6,366 bases of DNA from Trueperaceae bacterium (GTDB lineage: Bacteria; Deinococcota; Deinococci; Deinococcales; Trueperaceae): contig SLSM01000128.1 of the NCBI GenBank assembly GCA_007130445.1, forward strand, positions 1 through 6,366. The letters are read 5' to 3'. Both the position numbers and the translations under genes were made by a program. The notes below the pieces were generated by a model. It was not told the origin of the DNA. It was given only the letters and a program-made list of their open reading frames with translations, and searched no databases. Of this stretch, positions 1 through 5,782 are shown in pieces (the stretch's first letter is position 1; each line of letters starts with the position of its first letter).

Positions 1-992
1 ACGCTCGGATCGTTCGCGACCACCCCCACGGAGCGGCCGCCGAGGTGCGCGAAGCCGGTGATCACGTTGCGAGCGAACCCCGCGTGCACCTCCAGGAAGC
101 GGCGCTCGTCGACGACCGTGCGCACCACCTCGAGCATCGGGTACGCCTTGCGCTGGTCCGGATGGACGAGCTCGGTGAGCTCGGGCGTCTCGCGTGTCTC
201 CGGGTCGCGGCTCGCTCGCCGCGGCGGCGCCTCGCGCGCCGATTGCGGCAAGTAGGTGAGCAGCTCGCGCAGCAGCTTCAGCACGGCGCGGTCGTCGTCG
301 GCCACGAAGTGCGCGACGCCCGAGCGGCGCGCGTGGACGTCGGCCCCGCCGAGCTCGGCGAAGCTCACCTCCTGACGCGTCACCGAGCGCACCACGTCCG
401 GTCCGGTGATGAACATGTACGCCGCGTCGCGGGCCATGAGCACGAAGTCGGTGAGCGCGGGGCTGTACACGGCGCCACCCGCGCAGGGGCCGAGGATGGC
501 GGAGAGCTGCGGCACCACGCCGGAGTAGACGGCGTTGCGGTAGAAGACCTCGCCGTATCCCGAGAGCGAGTCGACGCCCTCCTGGATGCGAGCCCCGGCC
601 GAGTCGTTGAGGCCGATGATCGGCGCACCGACCTGCACGGCCATGTCCATCACGCGGCAGATCTTCTGGGCGTGCATCTTGCCGAGGCTGCCGCCCAACA
701 CGGTGAAGTCCTGGCTGAAGACGAACACCTCGCGGCCGCCGATGGTGCCGGAGCCTGTGATGACACCCTCTCCCGGGGCATCGATCCCGTCGTGCAATGG
801 CTCGACGAAGGCGCCCAGCTCGACGAAGCTGTCCTCGTCGAGCAGGAGCTCGAGGCGCTCGCGGGCGCTGGCCTTGCCGGCCGCGTGCTGCTTCGCCAGG
901 CGCGCTTCGCCGCCGCCCTTGGCGATGCGCTTGCGCCGCTCCTCCATCTCGGCGGTGAGTTCGCTCATCCAGCGGCGGGTGTCGTCCGGCAT
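1..992 (-). CDS. Acyl-CoA carboxylase carboxyltransferase (beta) subunit, PccB/MmdA type, partial
   Basis: This is the biotin-dependent carboxyltransferase subunit of a propionyl-/acetyl-CoA carboxylase, or of a methylmalonyl-CoA decarboxylase. It moves CO2 between carboxybiotin and an acyl-CoA in the cytoplasm. The 330 residues visible are the N-terminal domain and the beginning of the C-terminal one; the family is usually 510-530 residues, so the 3' end lies left of the window. Visible family blocks are KASARERLELLLD (41-52, modified near the start), LGGSLGKMHAQKI (99-111), LNDSAGARIQEGVDSLSGYG (128-147), the oxyanion-hole region GPCAGGAVYSPALTDF (168-183) and MFITGPDVV (193-201). The ATG is supported by TGGAGG six bases upstream. 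It is the last visible gene of a galT-like/ftsB-like/carboxylase operon, 24 bases after the ftsB-like stop. The acyl-chain specificity residues lie in the missing C-terminal part, so propionyl-, acetyl- and methylmalonyl-CoA activity cannot be separated. No biotin carboxylase subunit is in the window. Confidence 0.93.
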   Translation of the reverse strand, partial: MPDDTRRWMSELTAEMEERRKRIAKGGGEARLAKQHAAGKASARERLELLLDEDSFVELGAFVEPLHDGIDAPGEGVITGSGTIGGREVFVFSQDFTVLGGSLGKMHAQKICRVMDMAVQVGAPIIGLNDSAGARIQEGVDSLSGYGEVFYRNAVYSGVVPQLSAILGPCAGGAVYSPALTDFVLMARDAAYMFITGPDVVRSVTRQEVSFAELGGADVHARRSGVAHFVADDDRAVLKLLRELLTYLPQSAREAPPRRASRDPETRETPELTELVHPDQRKAYPMLEVVRTVVDERRFLEVHAGFARNVITGFAHLGGRSVGVVANDPS

Positions 993-998
993 GCGGCG

Positions 999-1004
999 CC
1001 TCCA
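999..1004 (-). promoter_or_regulatory. Shine-Dalgarno of the carboxyltransferase gene
   Basis: TGGAGG on the minus strand ends six bases before the ATG at 992. It fixes that ATG as the start in preference to the next in-frame ATG (codon 9). Confidence 0.75.
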
Positions 1005-1016
1005 GGGCGGGTCGGG

Positions 1017-1493
1017 TCAGCGTTGCTGCGGGCCGATGAAACGCGTCTCGTGCGGGTAGACGTACCCCTGCCGGCGCGCCAGCAGCTCCCGATAGCGCTC
1101 GTCATCGGCGCGCTCGGCCACGGCGCGCAGGTCGGCGGTGTCGCGGGCGATGGCCTCCAACTCCGCCTCGAGTCGGGCGATCTCACCGTCGGCGTAGGCC
1201 AGCCTGCGCACCTCGACCACCATCAGCCCGGCCACGTGCAGGCTGCCCAACAGGCAGACCGCGACGAGCAGGGCGTTGATGCCCTTGGCCACCCGCACGG
1301 GCCGCCGCGCGACCGCTCCGGACGCTGCGTCGGGGGTCCCAGCCCCGCCGCGCTCGCCGTCGGCGTCCGGATCGTGCCGGGGCGCGATCCTCGTGGCCCC
1401 GCGCGGTCGAGCGGGCGCGCCGGTGGCGCCGTCCGCACCGCCATCCGCGGTCGCCAGCGGTCGCAGGTCGAAGGGCACCCGCGGTGGCCTCAC
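1017..1493 (-). CDS. FtsB/DivIC-like septum formation initiator protein (small bitopic coiled-coil protein)
   Basis: This is a 158-residue protein with a proline/alanine/arginine-rich, probably disordered cytoplasmic N-terminus (about 1-63). A basic patch RRPVRVAK (63-70) precedes one hydrophobic segment (about 72-95), followed by a coiled coil (about 96-135) and a short tail with ARRQGYVYPHETRFI (139-153). The last block resembles the FtsB/DivIC signature, in which a helix is followed by GYV-P-E and a beta strand. The family forms a complex with FtsL and FtsQ/DivIB that activates septal peptidoglycan synthesis. The GTG start overlaps the galT-like stop codon (GTGA), and GAGGTGA lies just upstream, which indicates translational coupling. 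An in-frame GTG seven codons later is a weaker alternative start. The N-terminal extension is longer than in typical FtsB (about 100 residues). Membrane topology is clear; assignment to cell division rests on the tail motif and architecture, so other small coiled-coil membrane proteins remain possible. Confidence 0.68.
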   Translation of the reverse strand: MRPPRVPFDLRPLATADGGADGATGAPARPRGATRIAPRHDPDADGERGGAGTPDAASGAVARRPVRVAKGINALLVAVCLLGSLHVAGLMVVEVRRLAYADGEIARLEAELEAIARDTADLRAVAERADDERYRELLARRQGYVYPHETRFIGPQQR

Positions 1494-2491
1494 GACGTCA
1501 CCTCGGCCACCGCCAGCGCCTCCCTGAGGAAGCGCGTGGCGTCCTCCGGAGGCGTCGGGTTCACGTAGGCGCCGCTGGCCCAATCCAGGCCGGCTTGACG
1601 CGTCAGCCGCGGCAAGACCTCGAGATGCCAGTGGTAGGCCGGGTCGCCCGCGTGAGGACGCGTGTGCAGGATCATGTTGGTGGGCGGCGCATCGAGCGCC
1701 ACGTGCAGCGCGCGCGTGAGCGCCTGCAGCAACGAGGCCAGCAGCGGCAACTCGTTCCCCGCCAGCGAGGCGAAGGCGCTCTGATGCCGGCGCGGCACGA
1801 TCCACGTCTCGAAGGGCGTCTTGGCGGCGTACGGCGCCACCGCCACGAAGCCGGCGTTGCTGGTGACGATGCGCTCGCGCTGCTCGAGTTCGTGCTCGAG
1901 CACCTCACAGAACAGGCAGCGCCCGGTGGCGGCGTGGTGCGCGGAGGCGGCGGTCGCCTCCTCCTCCACCCAGCGGTTCGGGACCGGCGCCGCCAACACG
2001 CGCCCGTGCGGATGGTCGATCAGAGCGCCCGCCGCCCGGCCGGTGGTGCGGGTGATCTGCACGTGCCGAACGTCGGGGTCGCGCGCGAGGAACGCCAGGC
2101 GGTCGCGGTAGAGGCCCAACACGTCGCTCAGGTGCGCCGCGGGCATGGCGCCGAGCGTCATGGCGGGATCGGGGTGCTCGATCACGAGCTCCTCGCGGCC
2201 GGTCGCCAGGCGCCAACGGAAGGGCCCGTCGACGCGCTCGTCGCTCTGCCGAGCTTCGTACGGCGAGCCCGGGGCCGGTAGCACGCGCGCACGCCATTCG
2301 GGGTCGTTGGCGCTCGAGGCGCTGGGCCGCAGCGCCTGGATCTCAGGGGGCAGCGAGGCCTCCAGCCCGGGCACGTACGGCGAACGCGCCTCGGCGGCAT
2401 CGACGCTGCCGAAGTCCGAACGCTCCAGCCCGCGCTCCGGGAGCATCAGGACCCAGGCGGGGCCGAACGGGTCCTTCCGCAAGACGGCCAT
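1490..2491 (-). CDS. Galactose-1-phosphate uridylyltransferase (GalT) family protein, divergent active site
   Basis: This 333-residue protein has the two HIT-like domains of GalT, which exchanges UMP between UDP-glucose and galactose-1-phosphate (Leloir pathway). Family blocks are LRKDPFGPAWVLMLPER (4-20), PPEI (48-51), the nucleophile motif HPH (160-162), a CLFC pair in the linker to the second domain, and a C-terminal YHWHLEVLPRLTR block with the metal-binding HxH, ending in VNPTPPEDATRFLREA. The length is normal. Against E. coli GalT (from memory), zinc ligands C52, C55 and H115 become S37, V40 and P109. Phosphate contacts N153, S161 and Q168 become T149, L157 and R164, so HPHGQ reads HPHGR. 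The nucleophilic His (H162) is kept. The protein may therefore be a nucleotidyltransferase or phosphorylase with another substrate, or a GalT with a remodelled pocket. It is the first gene of the minus-strand operon, and no galK or galE is adjacent. The ATG lies exactly at the family N-terminus, with a -10 element seven bases upstream and no clear Shine-Dalgarno. Confidence 0.85.
   Translation of the reverse strand: MAVLRKDPFGPAWVLMLPERGLERSDFGSVDAAEARSPYVPGLEASLPPEIQALRPSASSANDPEWRARVLPAPGSPYEARQSDERVDGPFRWRLATGREELVIEHPDPAMTLGAMPAAHLSDVLGLYRDRLAFLARDPDVRHVQITRTTGRAAGALIDHPHGRVLAAPVPNRWVEEEATAASAHHAATGRCLFCEVLEHELEQRERIVTSNAGFVAVAPYAAKTPFETWIVPRRHQSAFASLAGNELPLLASLLQALTRALHVALDAPPTNMILHTRPHAGDPAYHWHLEVLPRLTRQAGLDWASGAYVNPTPPEDATRFLREALAVAEVTS
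1498..1504 (-). promoter_or_regulatory. Shine-Dalgarno of the ftsB-like gene, inside the galT-like 3' end
   Basis: GAGGTGA on the minus strand lies within the last codons of the galT-like gene, four bases before the overlapping GTG at 1493. It matches the 16S anti-SD complement (AGGAGGTGA) and decides the start. Confidence 0.7.
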
Positions 2492-2498
2492 GGACGTC

Positions 2499-2504
2499 AG
2501 TGTA
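2499..2504 (-). promoter_or_regulatory. Candidate -10 element for a leaderless galT-like mRNA
   Basis: TACACT on the minus strand is followed by exactly seven bases and then the ATG at 2491, so transcription would begin at or next to the start codon. It fits the TANNNT consensus and has the same spacing as at nucS and nfo. No convincing -35 hexamer is seen. It lies in the 158-base divergent gap shared with the response regulator gene. Confidence 0.5.
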
Positions 2505-2589
2505 CGTGTCCGCGGCGGCGCGTGGGCGTGAGCTTCCTCAAACCCTGACGCGTGTGATGACCTCCACCACGGCACTTTCGTGCCAGGCA

Positions 2590-2595
2590 TATCGT
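2590..2595 (+). promoter_or_regulatory. Weak candidate -10 for the HD-GYP response regulator gene
   Basis: TATCGT fits TANNNT and would give a leader of about 48 bases that includes the GGAAGGA ribosome site. No -35 is recognisable, so this is a tentative placement within the divergent intergenic gap 2492-2649. Confidence 0.2.
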
Positions 2596-2631
2596 GGCGG
2601 TGTTCGCCGAAGCGTGGGCGCGAGGCGAACC

Positions 2632-2638
2632 GGAAGGA
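2632..2638 (+). promoter_or_regulatory. Probable Shine-Dalgarno of the HD-GYP response regulator gene
   Basis: GGAAGGA lies 11 bases before the GTG at 2650. The spacing is long, but it is the only purine-rich site near the place where REC homology begins, so it favours this GTG over the upstream in-frame ATGs at 2500 and 2557. Confidence 0.45.
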
Positions 2639-2649
2639 CGCCACTGTCC

Positions 2650-3768
2650 GTGGAACACGATCTGACTGGCGCACGGATCCTGGTCGTCGACGACGAGAGG
2701 GCCAACACGCTGCTCCTCACGCGCATCCTGGGCGCCGCGGGGTACCGGAACGTCGTGTCCACCAACGAGGCGGACGAGGCGCTCGAGTGGTTCACCGCAG
2801 CGAGCCGCGACGGCGTCCCGTTCGACCTCGTGTGCAGCGATCTGCACATGCCACGCGTCAGCGGCCTCGAACTGGTCGCGCGCGTGCGCGCCGAACTGGA
2901 CGAGGACGACTTCTTGCCCGTGCTGGTGATCTCGGCCGACCTGACGCCCGAGGCCGAGGAGGAGTGCCTGCGGCGCGGTGCGAGCGACTTCGTCACCAAG
3001 CCGTTCAAGAAGACCCAGATTCGCCTGCGCGTTGCCAACTTGCTACGCACCCGACACCTGCAGGCCGCGCTGCGCGAACACAACGAGCGCCTCGAGGCGG
3101 CGGTGCGCGAGCGCACGGCCGAACTGGAAGACGCTCGCCAGGACGTCCTGGAACGGTTGGCGTCCGCTGCAGAGTACCGCGACTACACCACCGGCCAGCA
3201 CACGCAACGCGTGGGGCAGCTGGCCGCGCTGCTCGCCGAGCGCCTCGGCTGCGACCACACCACCGTCGAGCTCGTGAGACGCGCGGCTCCCCTGCACGAC
3301 GTCGGCAAGATCGCGATCCCCGACCACATCCTGCTCAAGCCCGGTCCGCTCACGCCGCTCGAGTTCGAGCACATGCAAGAGCACGTCGAGGCCGGCTCGC
3401 GCCTGCTGTCGCGCGGACGCTCCGAGCTGCTGGCGATGGCCGAGACGATCGCGCGCACGCACCACGAGCGGTGGGACGGCAGCGGCTACCCACTCGGCCT
3501 GGTGGGCGACGCGATTCCGTTGGTGGGCCAGATCGTTGCGGTCGCGGACGTGTTCGACACCCTCGTCAACGAGCGGCCCTACAAACGCGCGTGGTCGCTG
3601 ACGCAGGCCGTCGACGAGATCCGGCGCCAGCGCGACCGCTGGTTCTCGCCGGTGCTGGTCGATGCCTTCATGGCGGTCATCGACGACAACCCGGACCTGG
3701 TGACGCTGCTCGAGCGTTCCGTGAGCCTCGAGCACGCCGACCGCGAGCAGGCGGCGCAGCGCGGTTGA
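2650..3768 (+). CDS. Response regulator with HD-GYP domain (RpfG-like, predicted cyclic-di-GMP phosphodiesterase)
   Basis: This is a two-domain, 372-residue cytoplasmic signalling protein. The receiver domain (about 8-130) has the acidic pair D14/D15, phosphoacceptor D64 in SDLHMP, S95 and K117 in the KPF motif. A charged helical linker (about 132-170) leads to the HD-GYP domain (about 170-350), with H184, H216-D217 in LHDVGK, H245, H271-H272-E273 and the signature DGSGYP (276-281), then NERPYKRAW. All metal-binding positions of the family appear present, so an active enzyme hydrolysing cyclic di-GMP (to pGpG or GMP) is predicted, controlled by phosphorylation of D64. I chose the GTG at 2650 because REC homology starts eight residues later and a purine-rich site precedes it. 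The frame is open up to an ATG at 2500, but the extra 50 residues look like translated promoter DNA. No partner histidine kinase is adjacent. It is divergent from the galT-like operon. Confidence 0.92.
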   Translation: MEHDLTGARILVVDDERANTLLLTRILGAAGYRNVVSTNEADEALEWFTAASRDGVPFDLVCSDLHMPRVSGLELVARVRAELDEDDFLPVLVISADLTPEAEEECLRRGASDFVTKPFKKTQIRLRVANLLRTRHLQAALREHNERLEAAVRERTAELEDARQDVLERLASAAEYRDYTTGQHTQRVGQLAALLAERLGCDHTTVELVRRAAPLHDVGKIAIPDHILLKPGPLTPLEFEHMQEHVEAGSRLLSRGRSELLAMAETIARTHHERWDGSGYPLGLVGDAIPLVGQIVAVADVFDTLVNERPYKRAWSLTQAVDEIRRQRDRWFSPVLVDAFMAVIDDNPDLVTLLERSVSLEHADREQAAQRG

Positions 3769-3825
3769 CGCACGCCGATCGTCCGCTGCCACCGAGCGAT
3801 GGCATCGGCGACATCGGCAGCACGG

Positions 3826-3850
3826 CCGACGCGCGCGGGCGCGCCGTCGG
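3826..3850 (+). other. Imperfect GC hairpin between the response regulator and old yellow enzyme genes
   Basis: The arms CCGACGCGCGC (3826-3836) and GCGCGCCGTCGG (3839-3850) pair with one bulged G. No U-tract follows, so it is a doubtful terminator. It ends where the downstream ribosome site begins. The 96-base gap 3769-3864 holds nothing else recognisable. Confidence 0.3.
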
Positions 3851-3855
3851 GTGAT
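3850..3855 (+). promoter_or_regulatory. Shine-Dalgarno of the old yellow enzyme gene
   Basis: GGTGAT matches the extended 16S anti-SD complement (AGGAGGTGATCC) and lies nine bases before the ATG at 3865. It supports that start over the in-frame ATG at 3799 and GTG at 3859. Confidence 0.5.
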
Positions 3856-3864
3856 GCTGTGCCC

Positions 3865-4944
3865 ATGCCGAGCCTCTTCGACCCTCTGACGCTCCGTGGC
3901 CTGACGCTGCGCAACCGCGTGGCGATGTCGCCGATGTGCACCTACTCGTGCGAGCAGCGTGACGGCCGGGCCAGCGACTGGCACCTCCACCATCTCGCCG
4001 CCCGCGCCGCGGGCGGTGTCGGTCTCGTGCTCTCCGAGGCGACCGCCGTCACCGCGAACGGCCGCATCTCGCCCCAGGACCTCGGGCTCTGGGACGACGG
4101 TCAGGTGGACGGCATGCGGCGCGTCGCAGCAGCCGTTCGCGCCCAGGGCGCTGCGTTCGGCGTCCAGCTCGCCCACGCTGGCCGCAAGGCGGGCACGTAT
4201 CGCCCCTGGGCCGAGCGGCGTGGCGCAGCGACGGTCGCCGACGGCGGCTGGCCCGACGACGTCGTGGGCCCGACCGCCGAGCGCTTCTCCGAGGGCACGG
4301 CCACGCCGCGAGCGCTCGACGAGGCCGGCCTCACGACGGTCACGCGGTCGTTCGCGGCGGCCGCCGCGCGCGCCGACGCGGCAGGCGTCGACGTGGTCGA
4401 GATCCACGCTGCCCACGGCTACTTGCTGCACGCGTTCCTGTCGCCGCTGTCGAACGACCGCCGCGATGGCTACGGCGGCGACGAGGCCGGCCGCTCGCGG
4501 CTGCTGCTCGAGGTGGTCGACGCGGTCCGCAGCGTGTGGCCGGCGTCGAAGCCGCTGCTCGTGCGGGTATCGGCCAGCGACTGGCGCGAGGGAGGCTGGG
4601 ACGGTGACGCCACTGTGCGCCTGGCGCGCACGCTCGCGGCGCGCGGCGTCGACCTCGTCGACTGCTCGTCGGGTGGCGCCGTGGCCGGTGTCACGATTCC
4701 CGTGCACGCGAACTATCAGGTCGGCTTCGCGGAGCGCGTGCGCCGTGAGGCGCCCATCGCGAGCGGCGCCGTCGGGCAGATCGGCGATCCGCGTCAGGCC
4801 GAGGCGATCGTGGCCGAGGGGCGCGCCGACCTGGTGCTGCTCGGCAAGGCGCTGCTGCGCGACTCGGCGTGGGCCGTGCACGCCGCCCAGGCGCTCGGCA
4901 CGACGCCACCCTGGCCCGTGCAGTACCGCTGGGCCGTTGGCTGA
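3865..4944 (+). CDS. Old yellow enzyme family NADPH-dependent ene-reductase, YqjM/NamA type
   Basis: This 359-residue FMN-dependent TIM-barrel reductase belongs to the thermophilic-like/YqjM class, which reduces activated C=C bonds of enones, quinones or xenobiotics with NAD(P)H in the cytoplasm. Diagnostic residues are C25 and Y27 in SPMCTYS (the redox-tuning Cys and Tyr of YqjM), E58-A59, Q101 in QLAHAGRK, H181 and H184 in EIHAAHGYL with Y186, FLSPLSN (191-197), R234 in VRVSASD, and the phosphate-binding SGAVGQI (300-306). The C-terminus PVQYRW (351-356) carries Arg355, like the arginine that reaches into the neighbouring subunit in this class. It is about 20 residues longer than B. subtilis YqjM, mainly from an insert near 111-135, as in XenA-like members. 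The ATG at 3865 fits the family N-terminus and has GGTGAT nine bases upstream. It may be cotranscribed with the upstream response regulator. The physiological substrate cannot be read from sequence. Confidence 0.94.
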   Translation: MPSLFDPLTLRGLTLRNRVAMSPMCTYSCEQRDGRASDWHLHHLAARAAGGVGLVLSEATAVTANGRISPQDLGLWDDGQVDGMRRVAAAVRAQGAAFGVQLAHAGRKAGTYRPWAERRGAATVADGGWPDDVVGPTAERFSEGTATPRALDEAGLTTVTRSFAAAAARADAAGVDVVEIHAAHGYLLHAFLSPLSNDRRDGYGGDEAGRSRLLLEVVDAVRSVWPASKPLLVRVSASDWREGGWDGDATVRLARTLAARGVDLVDCSSGGAVAGVTIPVHANYQVGFAERVRREAPIASGAVGQIGDPRQAEAIVAEGRADLVLLGKALLRDSAWAVHAAQALGTTPPWPVQYRWAVG

Positions 4945-4945
4945 G

Positions 4946-4967
4946 CCGCGCGCTCTGCGTCGCGCGG
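4946..4967. terminator. GC hairpin between convergent genes, possible bidirectional terminator
   Basis: CCGCGCG (4946-4952) and CGCGCGG (4961-4967) form a perfect 7-bp stem with an 8-base loop. It sits inside the 33-base gap between the old yellow enzyme stop and the nucS stop. There is no T-tract on either side, so intrinsic termination is only suggested by position and symmetry. Confidence 0.35.
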
Positions 4968-4977
4968 GCCATCCGCG

Positions 4978-5739
4978 TCAGGTGCCGTCGAAGAGCCCCG
5001 GCTGCGCGAAGGTCGTCTCCGGCTCGGGCAACGCCGTCACCTCGCAGAAGACGAGGTCGTGGCGCGCCAGCGCCGCCAGTGCGGGCTTGCTGATCGTCGG
5101 CGCAGCCAGCACGCCGCGCACCCGCTCACCCGAGAGTTCCCGGACACGCGCCACGTAGCGCGCCAGCTGGTGCACGGCCTCCTGCGTCGCCTTGGCGCGC
5201 TTGAGCTCGACCACGACCAAGCTGCCGTCGGTGCCTCGCCCGAACAGGTCGATGCCGCCGACGTCGGTGGGCAGCTCCAGGTCCAGCACGGTCAGGCCCG
5301 GCTCGATCAGCTCCGGGGCGCGTGCGAGCGAGCGCTGCATCTCGGCCTCGCTGCCCATCAGCACGAAGCCAGAGCCCTCGCGCAGGTGCAACGCCTGGGC
5401 TAGGGCCGTCTCGAGGAACACGACGCGCACCATCTCCTCGGGGCTGCGCCGTTCCGCCACCAGCACCACCTGACCGTCCTCGATGCCGACCCAGACGTCG
5501 TCGGTCTGGGGCTGCCAGTTCACCGGCTTGACGCCCTTGTAGCCGTGCACCTGGAGGCTTCCGTCGGGCTTGAGCATCACCACGTAGTCGCCCGCGTCGG
5601 CGACGCTCGCGGCGCGGCCGTGATAGACGACCTCGCACTCGGCGACGACCTGCACGACCACGCGACCGTCGCGGAGGTGCTCGTCGAGGAACGCGACGAG
5701 CGCGTCTGGGTCGGGCTCGATGACCTGCTCGCGCAACAC
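4978..5739 (-). CDS. nucS: NucS/EndoMS mismatch-specific endonuclease
   Basis: NucS/EndoMS cuts both strands at mismatched bases and provides non-canonical mismatch repair in archaea, Actinomycetota and some Deinococcota that lack MutS/MutL. The 253-residue protein has the N-terminal DNA-binding/dimerisation domain, with YHGRA (39-43, conserved R42), KPDGSLQVHG (57-66) and PVNWQPQ (72-78, conserved W75). The C-terminal RecB-like nuclease domain has catalytic D164 in GGIDLFGR, E178 and K180 in VVVELKR, and QLARYV (191-196). The C-terminus ends in FAQPGLFDGT, containing a QxxLF sequence typical of sliding-clamp binding. I chose GTG 5739 because it lies exactly seven bases after a TAGACT element, giving a leaderless start and a family-like length. 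GTG 5745, two codons upstream, is the alternative. The frame stays open far upstream only as antisense to nfo. It is divergent from nfo, forming a repair gene pair, and convergent with the old yellow enzyme gene. Confidence 0.93.
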   Translation of the reverse strand: MLREQVIEPDPDALVAFLDEHLRDGRVVVQVVAECEVVYHGRAASVADAGDYVVMLKPDGSLQVHGYKGVKPVNWQPQTDDVWVGIEDGQVVLVAERRSPEEMVRVVFLETALAQALHLREGSGFVLMGSEAEMQRSLARAPELIEPGLTVLDLELPTDVGGIDLFGRGTDGSLVVVELKRAKATQEAVHQLARYVARVRELSGERVRGVLAAPTISKPALAALARHDLVFCEVTALPEPETTFAQPGLFDGT

Positions 5740-5746
5740 GCACACG

Positions 5747-5752
5747 AGTCTA
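5747..5752 (-). promoter_or_regulatory. Candidate -10 element of nucS (leaderless)
   Basis: TAGACT on the minus strand, seven bases before GTG 5739. The 17 bases to the opposing TAGACT equal a standard promoter spacer. Confidence 0.6.
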
Positions 5753-5769
5753 CCCCTGGTCCGTGGCGG

Positions 5770-5775
5770 TAGACT
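5770..5775 (+). promoter_or_regulatory. Candidate -10 element of nfo (leaderless)
   Basis: TAGACT on the plus strand, seven bases before ATG 5783, with no Shine-Dalgarno between. It is the same hexamer and spacing as for nucS. With a 17-base spacer its -35 position would be 5747-5752, the nucS -10. Confidence 0.6.
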
Positions 5776-5782
5776 CGTCGCC

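Larger units (their letters stand above)
5744..5778. repeat. Perfect 11-bp inverted repeat spanning the nucS-nfo divergent promoters
   Basis: The left arm ACGAGTCTACC (5744-5754) and right arm GGTAGACTCGT (5768-5778) are exact reverse complements around a 13-base spacer. Each arm contains the outward-facing TAGACT of the gene on its side. The left arm also overlaps the bases just upstream of the nucS GTG, and the right arm ends five bases before the nfo ATG. It is either a symmetric bidirectional promoter or an operator coinciding with both -10 elements. Confidence 0.85.

Noticed and set aside
45..1568. Plus-strand open frame of 507 codons
   Set aside because: It runs antisense through the carboxyltransferase and ftsB-like genes. 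The product is low-complexity (H, R, A, V, E rich) with no family motif, as expected from the mirror frame of a GC-rich gene.
2500..2649. Fifty-residue N-terminal extension of the response regulator from ATG 2500
   Set aside because: There is no ribosome site at 2500 or 2557, the residues have no domain character, and the segment covers the divergent promoter region. GTG 2650 sits just before REC homology.
2492..2649. Possible operator palindromes in the galT/response regulator gap (GACGTC, GTAC, GGAC...GTCC)
   Set aside because: The arms are only four to six bases and imperfect, which is not above chance for this composition.
3043..4881. Minus-strand open frame of 612 codons
   Set aside because: It is antisense to both the HD-GYP regulator and the old yellow enzyme, both strongly supported by motifs, and its composition is that of a GC-rich shadow frame.
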